A DNA stretch of 22,734 bases, taken from an uncultured Prevotella sp. (GTDB lineage Bacteria; Bacteroidota; Bacteroidia; Bacteroidales; Bacteroidaceae). Under the pieces are notes generated by a model. The model saw nothing but the letters and a program-made list of their open reading frames with translations, did not search any database and was not told where the DNA came from. Position 1 is the stretch's first letter, and each line of letters starts with the position of its first letter. Position numbers and translations under genes: made by a program. Of this stretch, positions 1-8,195 are shown piece after piece. The stretch spans positions 1-22,734 of the forward strand of contig UQJC01000033.1 of NCBI GenBank assembly GCA_900541335.1, read 5' to 3'.

Positions 1-843
1 GAATGAGGTAAGATGCCCGTATTTGACGAAGTTGGAAGACTCTCCCTTGTCGGAAGCCAAGAGAGTCAGAATTAAAAGAAAGAAAACGCAGAAGAAGGCT
101 GCTACAGGATAAATAAAATAACGTGCCCGTGGATAATGATTCATGTTACTAAACAGTAATACACCCACTAGAGCCAGCGGTACAAGCATCGTTGAGCGTG
201 TACCGCTGGTAAAGAATGCGAATGTCAATAAGACGCAAATCAGTGCTAACCCAAGCCTGTGACGACGATTGCCGTACAACAAGTGGTAGGTACACCAAGC
301 ATAGGGTAGGAGTAGCGTAACCATGCTCTTATAATACATACCATAAATTTTGAAGCCCAGAAAGTGTCGTTCTGACATCTTAATCATGTCATTGTGGGCA
401 GAAACAAATTTATATACGAAGAACTCGATGAGTTCGCTACTGGCTACGGCTATATAGATAATCGTTATGATTACCCCCATGAGTGCTGCTGGTGCAATAG
501 AAAGTTTCAAAATATCGTAGTGGCGTACCCACAGGAGCAGAATGAGCGGGGCGTAAGCCTTAAGCATACCGATAAAGAAGACCATGTCAATATGGGTCGC
601 TTGCATCTCTGAAAAGATGAGACTGAGCATTAAGGCTATATATACACCTAATATCAAAGGCAGTAAACTGAAATCGGGCTTGAAGAAGAGGATATTATAT
701 CCCACCAGCAGGATGAAGAGAATATCCTTCAGGTGCAGGACACTATTGGTCGGGTCTACCATGATGATAAAGACAAGGAGCGAGAATAAGATATTCCCGC
801 CCATCTTAACCCAGTCAATATTGTCCAACTTAATGCGATTCAT
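1..843 (-). CDS. O-antigen polymerase/ligase-like membrane protein (partial, 3' end outside window)
   Basis: The complement is open from an ATG at 843 to the window edge, giving 281 codons with no stop. The product begins MNRIKLDNIDWVKMGG and is almost entirely hydrophobic segments separated by short loops. I count about eight membrane-spanning stretches, with a larger polar loop around residues 160-190 (VSAHNDMIKMSERHF). A segment near residue 234 reads FFTSGTRSTML, which resembles the S-G-[ST]-R-[GS] stretch of Wzy/WaaL-type O-antigen polymerases and ligases. Such proteins polymerise or ligate undecaprenyl-linked glycans at the outer face of the inner membrane. It lies 66 bases downstream of the Wzz-like gene on the same strand, the expected partner of a Wzy polymerase. 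Polymerase, ligase and EpsG-like alternatives cannot be separated from a partial sequence. The coding assignment is firm and the function is an inference from topology and context. Confidence 0.72.
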   Translation of the reverse strand, partial: MNRIKLDNIDWVKMGGNILFSLLVFIIMVDPTNSVLHLKDILFILLVGYNILFFKPDFSLLPLILGVYIALMLSLIFSEMQATHIDMVFFIGMLKAYAPLILLLWVRHYDILKLSIAPAALMGVIITIIYIAVASSELIEFFVYKFVSAHNDMIKMSERHFLGFKIYGMYYKSMVTLLLPYAWCTYHLLYGNRRHRLGLALICVLLTFAFFTSGTRSTMLVPLALVGVLLFSNMNHYPRARYFIYPVAAFFCVFFLLILTLLASDKGESSNFVKYGHLTSF

Positions 844-909
844 GTATTAAATGTGATGTAATGGAGACTTATGAAGTGGTACATGATGCTATGCCTGCGA
901 GTAAGTCAC

Positions 910-1992
910 TTAATTCTGCAGGGCTTCTGTCAAGGCATGGTCTTCAACAGGTTTCTCTTTCGTAAAGAAGAGGAGTTTGACATAAATCCAACAAATAGTG
1001 CCTGCAAATGCGACAAAAATCATCCCCATAAGAATGAAAATCTTTTTGGGTGAATCAGCTTTGTTGGGAACGCTTGACTCTTGGACTGCCGTAAAAGCAG
1101 GTGTCTTTTCTTGTACCTTGGCTTGTGCCATCTGCACCTGTTGCTTCATCGTAGAGTATGCGTTGAAGGCAATTTGTAATTCGTTCTCCAGACTTTCACG
1201 TTCAGACAAAATAGACTGGAGCGTCACATTCATATGGTGGTCACAATACGTTGCGTACTTTTCTTTTGCCTCATTGTACTTCACGTAGGCTTCTTTTTCC
1301 AGTTTCTGATAATATGCCAAATCGTTACGAGCCTTGTTGGTGCGGTAATGCGTAATGAAGTTTTGCAGGTGTCGTGAGACCGAATCAACCAACAGACATG
1401 ACACACTGGGGTCTTGTGAATAAGCAAAGAGGTTAATGATGCCATTTTCTTCGTCGACTACACAGAACACTTGTCCGCGAATATTTTCCAGCATCATTTC
1501 TTCCTCGAGCGTCAGCTGTTTGGGATTGATAGCTTCTCCCTCCTTGCGTTTTTGGCTGTCTTTGCTTAAGATACTTCCAATAAGCTTTGTCAGTTGCTTC
1601 TTTGGCCATGCCCACCAAGGGCTGCGTATTTTGTTTTTGAGGTATTCGGCGTAAGTAAGAGCTTCGCCTTCTTTGGTTTTCACTTTGACCGAAAGTAAGT
1701 CAACAAGAAAGGCATTGGACGAGATGACATCCGGATAAAGCGTTGGTCCGATGGCGTCGCCTTGTTTATTAAGATTAATACCCGCCAATGAGCTAAGTGA
1801 ACTCATAGCTCCACCGCCCAACATTTCATCATTGCCCATTTCAGGAGCAAGACTTGCGTTTGCTAAATAGGTCTTGGGAATACTGAAAGCTATGATAAGC
1901 CCGGCTATTAACGCATAGATACAGTTGAGTAGGATGCGTTTCTTACTTTGTAGAAGGGTATGAAGAAATGTTTTCAGATCAAACTGGTTCAT
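910..1992 (-). CDS. Wzz-type polysaccharide chain-length determinant
   Basis: A 360-residue inner-membrane protein of the Wzz/polysaccharide co-polymerase family, which sets the modal length of surface glycan chains. It has the classic layout: a short cytoplasmic N-terminus, one membrane segment at about residues 20-40 (NCIYALIAGLIIAFSIP), a long periplasmic region with coiled-coil-like charged stretches (about 215-285), a proline-containing segment, and a second membrane segment near residues 316-340 (IFILMGMIFVAFAGTICWIY). There is no C-terminal Walker-type tyrosine kinase domain, so this is a Wzz-only copy. I chose ATG 1992 (MNQFDLKTF) because a longer reading to 2058 adds 22 residues unlike a Wzz N-terminus and runs into the upstream gene. 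The neighbours are a DUF4422 protein upstream and a polymerase-like membrane protein downstream, which fits a Wzy-dependent pathway. Confidence 0.85.
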   Translation of the reverse strand: MNQFDLKTFLHTLLQSKKRILLNCIYALIAGLIIAFSIPKTYLANASLAPEMGNDEMLGGGAMSSLSSLAGINLNKQGDAIGPTLYPDVISSNAFLVDLLSVKVKTKEGEALTYAEYLKNKIRSPWWAWPKKQLTKLIGSILSKDSQKRKEGEAINPKQLTLEEEMMLENIRGQVFCVVDEENGIINLFAYSQDPSVSCLLVDSVSRHLQNFITHYRTNKARNDLAYYQKLEKEAYVKYNEAKEKYATYCDHHMNVTLQSILSERESLENELQIAFNAYSTMKQQVQMAQAKVQEKTPAFTAVQESSVPNKADSPKKIFILMGMIFVAFAGTICWIYVKLLFFTKEKPVEDHALTEALQN

Positions 1993-2036
1993 GTGATGCG
2001 ATGTGTATAAAAATGTGGTATGTTTTAGGATAATCA

Positions 2037-2900
2037 CTATTTGACAATGCGGTGGCATTTACGCCAGTGGTATGGCAGATTGGTTTGTGCTATCCAGTGT
2101 CCAAAGAGCCGATAACCCAGGTATTTCCAACGGCTGATTTGTGGAATACCTTCTCCCAGTGTAATGACCGGGAAATAGTGTACTTTCTTTTGTTCGGCAA
2201 GCACCCATATATTGAGCAGACGTTCCGCCATAAAGCCAAATATTCGCTTTTGATAAGGTGTGTATTCAGAGATGTCAATGCGGTGCTCCGCTTCTTCCAA
2301 AATGGTAAAAAGCCATTGGCAATAGCGGTCAAAGTTGTTCCGATTCATCAGAAACATATTGTACGGGCTGAAGGAATTTCTTTGATTGCCATATATTTGG
2401 TAGGCTCTGAAATATTTTTCGTCAGATTTGGCCCGAATAATCTGTCCTAAGATGTTCCAGTCGCGTTCGTTATGGCAAAGTTCATAATGTTGAGCCAATG
2501 TATAAGGCACAAATTCTGGCTTTGCCAGGACAATGGTGTCATGCTTTATGACAGCTGAGACTACTGTTTGTGGAACTTCATAGTTCAATGACAGCATGCG
2601 CTCTGCTGGAAATACAGTATAGGGCACTTCAGACAACCCCTGTCCGTGAAAGTCGAAGTAGCGGCGATAATGACAAAGACCCACTGCTTGTACATCATGT
2701 AGATTTTTCCAAGCCCAATATAGCCCCGTACACTCACAGAAGGTCGGATTCTTTTCACTGATATTCTCACCTTCATCATCGCCGGGACAGGGGAGTGTGT
2801 GAGCCGAATTGGCTTTACCCACGTGAATGGGATAATAGGGCGGATTGTCAACAACCCGGTCGGGTTTGTGACAGCATACAAGGATATGGAGGTCTTTCAT
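2037..2900 (-). CDS. DUF4422 capsular polysaccharide glycosyltransferase-like protein
   Basis: A 287-residue soluble protein recognised as a DUF4422 member, a family found in capsule and exopolysaccharide loci and thought to act as glycosyltransferases. Visible family hallmarks are the N-terminal strand HILVCCHKP (about 5-13), the block FCECTGLYWAWKNL (54-67), the motif GLCHYRRYF (74-82), and a C-terminal half with SPYNMFLMNRNNFDRYC (about 177-193) and RIFGFMAERLLNIW (about 220-233). No signal peptide or membrane segment is seen, so it should act in the cytoplasm on nucleotide-sugar and lipid-linked acceptor. The sugar specificity cannot be read from the sequence. It ends 44 bases before the Wzz gene and starts about 150 bases after the terminator that follows the SLBB gene, so it may be first in its own transcript or depend on read-through. 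Confidence 0.85.
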   Translation of the reverse strand: MKDLHILVCCHKPDRVVDNPPYYPIHVGKANSAHTLPCPGDDEGENISEKNPTFCECTGLYWAWKNLHDVQAVGLCHYRRYFDFHGQGLSEVPYTVFPAERMLSLNYEVPQTVVSAVIKHDTIVLAKPEFVPYTLAQHYELCHNERDWNILGQIIRAKSDEKYFRAYQIYGNQRNSFSPYNMFLMNRNNFDRYCQWLFTILEEAEHRIDISEYTPYQKRIFGFMAERLLNIWVLAEQKKVHYFPVITLGEGIPQISRWKYLGYRLFGHWIAQTNLPYHWRKCHRIVK

Positions 2901-3052
2901 GATGATGACTATTTATACAGGAATAAGGGGCGTGAACTTTTGATTGTCTCCACATGCGACAGTTGTCTTTCGACATTCTACCTTTAGGATGAGCACAGGG
3001 TTGTGTGGGAAGAATGCTGATCGCATATAGATTTTCTCTATCCACGTATAGT

Positions 3053-3096
3053 AAAAAGGGCGGTGAACAACTTCGTAGTAAGTTCACCGCCTTTTC
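3053..3096 (-). terminator. Rho-independent terminator after the SLBB export gene
   Basis: The arm around 3057-3068 (ending gcggtgaac) is complementary to 3082-3093 (gttcaccgc onward). They form a stem of about 12 bp including one G-T pair, with a 13-base loop. On the minus strand the stem is followed by a T-run (complement of 3053-3057). It begins only 16 bases past the stop of the SLBB gene at 3112, so it would stop or attenuate transcription before the DUF4422/Wzz genes. The A-rich left side and T-rich right side make it potentially bidirectional. Confidence 0.8.
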
Positions 3097-3111
3097 CTTT
3101 GTTGTGATTGT

Positions 3112-5646
3112 TTACTTTGTAAAGGCCGCGATGACCGTACCGAGCGTTGCTGTCATGCTACCAATAGACAACATTTCAGCGATAGACATACCGCGTTTAC
3201 GTGCCTTCGAAGGTACGACAATCGTACAGCCTGGCATAATGTCCTTTGCCGAACGTACACGGGTTACGGTACCATTCATATTGACAGCAAAGACGCGCTT
3301 GCGTAAGGCACGTTTGGCATAACCACCCGCTTGGTCAATATAGTAACTCAGTTTTTTACCTTCGTTGTAAGCCACCGTATTGGGATAGAGCACCTGTCCG
3401 TTAATGGATACCGTATTGCTATACTGCGGGATAATCAGGCGGTCACCCTTACGGAGCACAATATCCCAGGTGTTGGAACCTGGATGCTTGAGAGCCTGTT
3501 CGAGGTTGATACCCACGAGTTGCGTATCGTCCAATTCCAACTTCTTCATATCAATGGAGTCCCCGCTGACGGCAAGCTTAACCATTGATTCTTGCTTGAT
3601 CTTTTCACTGAGTGTCAGCGTTCGTTCCAAGTGTGCACCGAGCGCATAGGCTTCGTTGGTCAAACCACCTGCTGCTTTAACCAAGTCGCTGAGGCGCATA
3701 CCCTTGTTGTTGAGTACGTAGGTTCCACCAAACGCGATTTCTCCTTCGATGCTCACGTGTTGTTGTTCTACGTAACCGGGTGAACGACGAACAAAAACTT
3801 CATCAAAGGGCTCAAGTACAAAGCCCGGTGTGCCGTCAATGACAAAGCCTTCTTTCAACGAGAAACTGAAGGATTGGGCAATTTGTGAACTGGCTTTGCG
3901 AGCTTCCTGGTTGCGCATGCGTCGTGACACGTCGACCTTGACCATCGACGCTGCGTCCTTCAGGCCTCCAGCCTGAAGAATAAAGTCTTCGAGCGTCGTA
4001 TTCTCCGCGAACTCATAGGTACCCGGATAATTGACTTCGCCGGTAATGGTCAGCACACGTTCCTCTTGCAAAAGTTTGTTGGAAGGAACGAAGAAAATGT
4101 CCTCGTTCTTCAACGATACATCGGCCACTTTATGGGACATGATGCCTTTGATGTCGACGGCAATAACTTCGAGTGTACGGTCTTCGCGGCGACGGTGAAT
4201 GGTACCACGGGCAGTCATAGCGTCTTCACTCAGTCCACCTGCAGCCTCAATCAACTGGCGAACGGTGGTAATGCTTCCATCCATTTGGAACATACCCGGA
4301 CGCATCACTGCTCCCTTGATTTCGACCATGTTGCGGTAACGGTTCAGCGTGCTGTCAACCGATACGGAGTCACCATCCATAATTTGGAAGGCATTGCGGT
4401 CAAACTCATCGATGGTATATACAGAGAGTTCACCCCCTGATTTGCGCATCAGGCGCACATTGCCTTGGTAGGCATCGCCCGTGAAGCCACCTGCATATTT
4501 AATTAAGGTACCGACACTTTCCTTCGGTGTCATTTCGTAGTACATCGGTCGTTTAACCTTACCCGTGATGTTAACCAAACATTCGTAGGGGCCTACAATG
4601 ATGACATCGCCCGCAGAAAGGCGTACGTTGCCCTTCATGTTGCCATTGAGGATGTAGTCATAAATATCGCATGTCGAAATGTGTTTGCCGTGTCGGTAGA
4701 TCTTGATGTTACGGAGTGTACCGATGTCGTTCGTACCGCCAGCCATGTAGAGGGCATTGAATACCGTAGAGAAGGCCGAGAGCGTATAGGTTCCCGGAAC
4801 CTTTACTTCGCCCATTACGTCCACGGTAATGGTACGGGTTTGTCCGACCGTTAATTCGATTCTCGAACTGGAATAACGTTGTCCCAATGTTGCCTTCAAG
4901 CGTTGATTGGCTTGTGCAACCGTCAACCCGTCAACTCGAACAGGACCATAGGTGTCAATCACAATCACCCCTTCAGGTGTAACCGTACACTCGAAACGTT
5001 CCTGTGCGGCTCCATATACGTCAACAAATACCTCGTCGCCAGGACCGAGACGATAGTCAGCCGGTGTGGCAATGTTCATATTGGGTTCGAAAGACAAGTT
5101 GCGATTGTTGAAGATATTGCGGCCAAAGACCTTCATCCTTGACTTTTCTTTCGTCTGAAGCAAGTCTTCCTCGCTACCATAAATATAGTCTAAATCACTG
5201 ACGGTATCGGGAAGAAGACCATCAATTTCTTCTGACATTTCGAGTTCACGGCGTGCTTTTAAGCGTTTACGTTGGCGTTCAGTAAGCGTGCTTTCTTTGA
5301 TATTCTGGTGCTCGCCTTTACGTTGGTTGATGCCCTTGATATCTTCCCGTTCCTCGCCATTATAGGTGCGAGTACGTTTTTTCTTGTCCACTCCACTAAT
5401 GTCCTTAGCACCTACAACCGAACCGTTTTGCTGCTTCTCATACTTCTTTTGTATGCGACGGATCTGCTCAATGGGAACACCTTTCTCAATAAGTTTGGTG
5501 ACAATTTCAGAACGGTTCGTACCTCGTTCTTGCTCTTTCATCATAAACTGTATGACCTGGCTGTCTGTCATTCCAGCTTGTGCGAAAGCCTGGAGCAGAA
5601 AACACAGGGACAGAGCAAATGTAAGCGAGAATCTTTTTAAGAACAT
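3112..5646 (-). CDS. Outer-membrane polysaccharide export protein with six SLBB motifs
   Basis: An 844-residue Wza-type export protein. It starts with a type I signal peptide (MFLKRFSLTFALSLCFLLQAFAQA) and has no lipobox cysteine, unlike E. coli Wza. A charged, low-complexity stretch follows (about 70-170). The polysaccharide-export core then appears near residues 197-270, with YRLGPGDEVFVDVYG and the following strand VIVIDTYGPVRVDGL. Six SLBB-type beta-grasp repeats come next, each with a [VI]xG-x-V-x-x-P-G-x-[YF] strand and, in most, a later AGG turn. They lie at about residues 277, 360, 443, 534, 633 and 748. The extreme C-terminus (AEMLSIGSMTATLGTVIAAF) is hydrophobic and may contact the outer membrane. 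The family forms the channel that carries capsule or exopolysaccharide across the periplasm and outer membrane. It is followed by a terminator and then the DUF4422, Wzz and polymerase-like genes. Confidence 0.93.
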   Translation of the reverse strand: MFLKRFSLTFALSLCFLLQAFAQAGMTDSQVIQFMMKEQERGTNRSEIVTKLIEKGVPIEQIRRIQKKYEKQQNGSVVGAKDISGVDKKKRTRTYNGEEREDIKGINQRKGEHQNIKESTLTERQRKRLKARRELEMSEEIDGLLPDTVSDLDYIYGSEEDLLQTKEKSRMKVFGRNIFNNRNLSFEPNMNIATPADYRLGPGDEVFVDVYGAAQERFECTVTPEGVIVIDTYGPVRVDGLTVAQANQRLKATLGQRYSSSRIELTVGQTRTITVDVMGEVKVPGTYTLSAFSTVFNALYMAGGTNDIGTLRNIKIYRHGKHISTCDIYDYILNGNMKGNVRLSAGDVIIVGPYECLVNITGKVKRPMYYEMTPKESVGTLIKYAGGFTGDAYQGNVRLMRKSGGELSVYTIDEFDRNAFQIMDGDSVSVDSTLNRYRNMVEIKGAVMRPGMFQMDGSITTVRQLIEAAGGLSEDAMTARGTIHRRREDRTLEVIAVDIKGIMSHKVADVSLKNEDIFFVPSNKLLQEERVLTITGEVNYPGTYEFAENTTLEDFILQAGGLKDAASMVKVDVSRRMRNQEARKASSQIAQSFSFSLKEGFVIDGTPGFVLEPFDEVFVRRSPGYVEQQHVSIEGEIAFGGTYVLNNKGMRLSDLVKAAGGLTNEAYALGAHLERTLTLSEKIKQESMVKLAVSGDSIDMKKLELDDTQLVGINLEQALKHPGSNTWDIVLRKGDRLIIPQYSNTVSINGQVLYPNTVAYNEGKKLSYYIDQAGGYAKRALRKRVFAVNMNGTVTRVRSAKDIMPGCTIVVPSKARKRGMSIAEMLSIGSMTATLGTVIAAFTK

Positions 5647-6131
5647 CGTAATCGAGTTTCGAAGGGGTTTTTAAATACAGTATAAAGGGATATTCTATTA
5701 ATTATAGTTTAGGAGGCTTATGAGTTTGAAGTTTATTTATCAAGCCAGTGACTTTCAACAAAAACGCTTCAACCTTCAACTTATGAACTGATAATAAATA
5801 GAACCAGCCCCAAAAAAGAAAAACGTCCCAATAGATCCAATTTTCAAGAAATAAGGGGAGGACGCAGCGTGTAGACACACACCTAATAGAACGTAGTTCT
5901 TCAAAATGATTGCAAAAGTAGAAAGTTTTTTCGGAATGAGTACACAGACTTGCTTGCTACTTCGTTGCTGTAGTGTGTTCGTATGGGGTAATCGCGTTCG
6001 TTGGACAACAGCTTGTTCGCTCTATGGGTTTAGTAAACGGATTGAACCTTATGTAGTAACGATTGGATTGATTAGCCAGCAGATAGCCTCTTGCTTACGC
6101 TGTATTCCCTCCAATCAACCATTCTTTTTGC
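5647..6131 (-). promoter_or_regulatory. Promoter and long leader of the polysaccharide export gene
   Basis: This 485-base gap holds no credible gene. On the minus strand, the complement of 5913-5920 reads TACTTTTG, a full match to the Bacteroidota -7 box TAnnTTTG. No clear -33 TTTG is seen at the usual distance. Transcription would start near 5906, leaving a leader of about 260 bases before the ATG at 5646. Within it, CGTCC (complement of 5860-5864) can pair with GGACG (complement of 5824-5828). This is followed at once by a T-rich run (complement of 5812-5823), which looks like a weak intrinsic terminator inside the leader. The upstream part (5921-6131) has small dyads, for example GTTTAGTAAAC at 6028-6038, but no clear signal. 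The box is seen directly; the start site and attenuation are inferred. Confidence 0.5.
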
Positions 6132-6956
6132 CTATTTACGGCTGTTCATATCAGAGTTGCTGGCAATTTGTATAGCCTCCTTCGTATCGTTCTCGCTGCG
6201 GGTAGCATTCTCAGCGTCTTCAGTAGCAGCCGCTTCATTTCGTGCACTTGCAGCGACAGCTTGCCTGATGCGTAGGGCCGTGCGGTAGCGCACGACGGTC
6301 TGGTTCCAACCTTCTGCCAAGTCGTCGAAGCGGCCTGGGTGAAGATATTGGAGTGAACGGAGCGCTTGGATAAACTGTTGGTAAGTCTGGTCGCATTGAC
6401 GGCGTGCAGCCACGACTTCACCGGTCGGGTGCATTGTTGAAACCTCATCATGGCGAGCCAATGCTTCCAATACCTTTTGGTCCGCTTCTTGCATACTGGC
6501 AAAGATTTCTGTCATGCCGATAAAGCGCAAGAACGGCACCATTTCGGGCGTAGAACAATAAGCCGCCAGGTGATAAATAATACTCGACAGACGGTCTATG
6601 TTGTCATTCATTCGCGTCTTGTTCTTGTTGAAAACATTGTGCGCATCGAGTGCTTGATTGTAGACCGGCGATTGGGGGCAGCTTGCATGCGTACGTATGG
6701 CACTACGGATGGCAGCCAGACAATTATAGCGCACTTTGTTGTACGTGTGGGCTTCGAGCAAATCGGCGCTTTTGCGCATAGCCTGTAAGGCTTGGTCTTC
6801 GTGTTCGAATGCAGCTCGCCAACGGGTGAAGTAGGGAGTTAACATGGCCTCTGACGTAGCTGCTTCCGTGAAATAACTGACGCCTGCAGCATGGAAGGAA
6901 CTGTGCACATAGTTCTGGAGGTCACGTAGACGAAGGTAGGATATCTTAGACATCAT
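6132..6956 (-). CDS. DUF6261 family protein, function unknown
   Basis: A 274-residue protein starting at the double methionine MMSKISYLRLRDLQNYVHSSF. Its N-terminus and helical make-up resemble the DUF6261 family of Bacteroidales, whose function is unknown. It is predicted to be almost all alpha-helical, with no signal peptide or membrane segment, and its last 35 or so residues are polar and low in complexity (ARNEAAATEDAENATRSENDTK). The open frame extends 25 codons further upstream to 7031, but that stretch is rich in K, S and Y and unlike the family start, so I chose ATG 6956. It is upstream of the polysaccharide block on the same strand and separated from it by 485 bases containing a separate promoter, so shared function is not implied. 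The family assignment is from memory of its members, not a search. Confidence 0.7.
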   Translation of the reverse strand: MMSKISYLRLRDLQNYVHSSFHAAGVSYFTEAATSEAMLTPYFTRWRAAFEHEDQALQAMRKSADLLEAHTYNKVRYNCLAAIRSAIRTHASCPQSPVYNQALDAHNVFNKNKTRMNDNIDRLSSIIYHLAAYCSTPEMVPFLRFIGMTEIFASMQEADQKVLEALARHDEVSTMHPTGEVVAARRQCDQTYQQFIQALRSLQYLHPGRFDDLAEGWNQTVVRYRTALRIRQAVAASARNEAAATEDAENATRSENDTKEAIQIASNSDMNSRK

Positions 6957-7017
6957 GAATGTGTGAAGTTTGTAATACGAACGAATATTCTCTTTGTAAG
7001 CGAATCGGGAAGACTTT

Positions 7018-7269
7018 TTACTGCCGAACAACGCTCAGCTTTGTGTGGTGAAGGATTTGCAGATAGTCAACCTGCATGCCCGATACCTGTTGGCATAAGT
7101 CAACCGTAATAATCATTTTACCTCGGAGCCTTTGTGCAACGGATAAACGTGTTGCTATTCCCTCTGCGAGGCACCAACGAATAGGTTGTGTTCCCCAAAG
7201 TCGTTGTCGGCCGAGCTGTTTACACAAGTCGAACGTTTGTAACGTCATTCCCTTGATAGCCGTCAGCAT
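7018..7269 (-). CDS. Small unrecognised open frame upstream of the DUF6261 gene
   Basis: The complement is open for about 120 codons from a stop near 7368 down to TAA at 7018, with the first ATG at 7269 giving 83 residues (MLTAIKGMTLQTFDL...). The translation is fairly balanced in composition and carries no membrane segment, signal peptide or motif I recognise. The open stretch before the ATG also reads like protein (TPYQARIKEVQTCTIGRC), which suggests either a start codon other than ATG or the remains of a longer gene that has lost its 5' end. It ends 61 bases before the DUF6261 start on the same strand. It could equally be a chance frame. Confidence 0.22.
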   Translation of the reverse strand: MLTAIKGMTLQTFDLCKQLGRQRLWGTQPIRWCLAEGIATRLSVAQRLRGKMIITVDLCQQVSGMQVDYLQILHHTKLSVVRQ

Positions 7270-7281
7270 AGGTAAAAACAA

Positions 7282-8195
7282 TTGACTTCCTCGTCTGCAT
7301 CGTCCGATGGTACAGGTTTGAACCTCTTTGATTCGCGCTTGGTAGGGAGTGAAGAATAGATTACTGAATCAAAACTATTTTCCCCTACAGGGGAGAAATT
7401 GTTTTTCATTGAGAAAAGTATTTATACCCTATGTGAGAATCTTGTTTAGGATGAATACAAGAATTTATTCCTAAAGGGTGGAGATAATCACATAAAGTAC
7501 AAATAAGGTTCCCCATTGATGGGGAATGTTTTTGATTATAGATAAAGATATTACTCCCGAAGTAGAGAAAATATAGTGTCTACATTCAATATATTCTTCC
7601 TTATAGGGGGATGTGTTTTTTTTATAGGTCAATCTATTTCCCCTCTCAGGAACAAAGATACCAATTTCTCCATAAACAATTTAACCTCAACTCAAGAAAT
7701 CATTCATCCAACTTGTGACCTCTGTACTAGGGCATCCACTCAGCTATTTGTAGCATTCCGATCCATTCAGTTGGTCGGTGTATGAATCGTTTTGCAGGTG
7801 TAAACCTGATCCAGCAGAAGTAGGGGATAAAGTGGTATCAGTTGTGAGCTGTTTAGGAGGGGAGGATGGCTGTAGTTTCGCAGATTTCAACCTATTCCTG
7901 GAATAGAAATGTTCAGCTTTTCATTTGTTTCATCCTACTTATACCGAAGGTAGGATCTATAGTCCCAGCTGATTGAAGTCGTCCGTACGGCAGGAAACAA
8001 CAAGCATTTGTGTGAGTTTAATATTCGATGAGAAGCATGGAAAGAATGTATGAGAGGGTTACGAGTAGATGAAATTGAAAACAGAAGGGGCTTCGAAGAT
8101 GTGTACACCCTCGTTAACGGAGTTAATCAGGTTGGTTCTGAATAGAACCGTTAACTGGTTCCGACAGCATCTGCTTAGGGCTTACTATTTTACTA
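7282..8195. other. Gene-free, hairpin-rich divergent gap
   Basis: No convincing coding sequence was found on either strand; the only frames are short, lack good starts and resemble no family I know. The left part (about 7370-7700) is markedly AT-rich and has two C4/G4 dyads followed by T-runs: cccc-taca-gggg at 7382-7393 and ttcccc-attgat-ggggaa at 7509-7526. Further small perfect hairpins are CAGGT/ACCTG (7795-7808), CTATTC/GAATAG (7892-7906), ATCCTAC/GTAGGAT (7932-7956) and GGTTCT/AGAACC (8134-8149). GTTAACGG/CCGTTAAC (8113-8120 with 8148-8155) is an alternative fold around the last of these. I could not match the region to tmRNA, RNase P RNA, SRP RNA or 6S RNA by eye. It may be remnant DNA, a structured RNA or plain regulatory sequence. 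Confidence 0.5.

Noticed and set aside
394..850. Plus-strand frames at 394-612 and 584-850
   Set aside because: They are antisense to the polymerase-like membrane protein, which is open for 281 codons on the minus strand with clear membrane segments.
1993..2058. Extension of the Wzz-like protein by 22 residues
   Set aside because: The added residues are unlike a Wzz N-terminus and the extension overlaps the DUF4422 gene; ATG 1992 gives the expected short cytoplasmic tail.
910..5646. A Wzc-like tyrosine kinase in the polysaccharide block
   Set aside because: No Walker A or B motif or C-terminal tyrosine cluster is present in the Wzz-like protein or its neighbours.
7576..7785. Plus-strand frame with a hydrophobic start (69 codons)
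   Set aside because: It starts at a non-ATG codon in AT-rich DNA and shows no family features; the hydrophobic stretch follows from the T-rich sequence.
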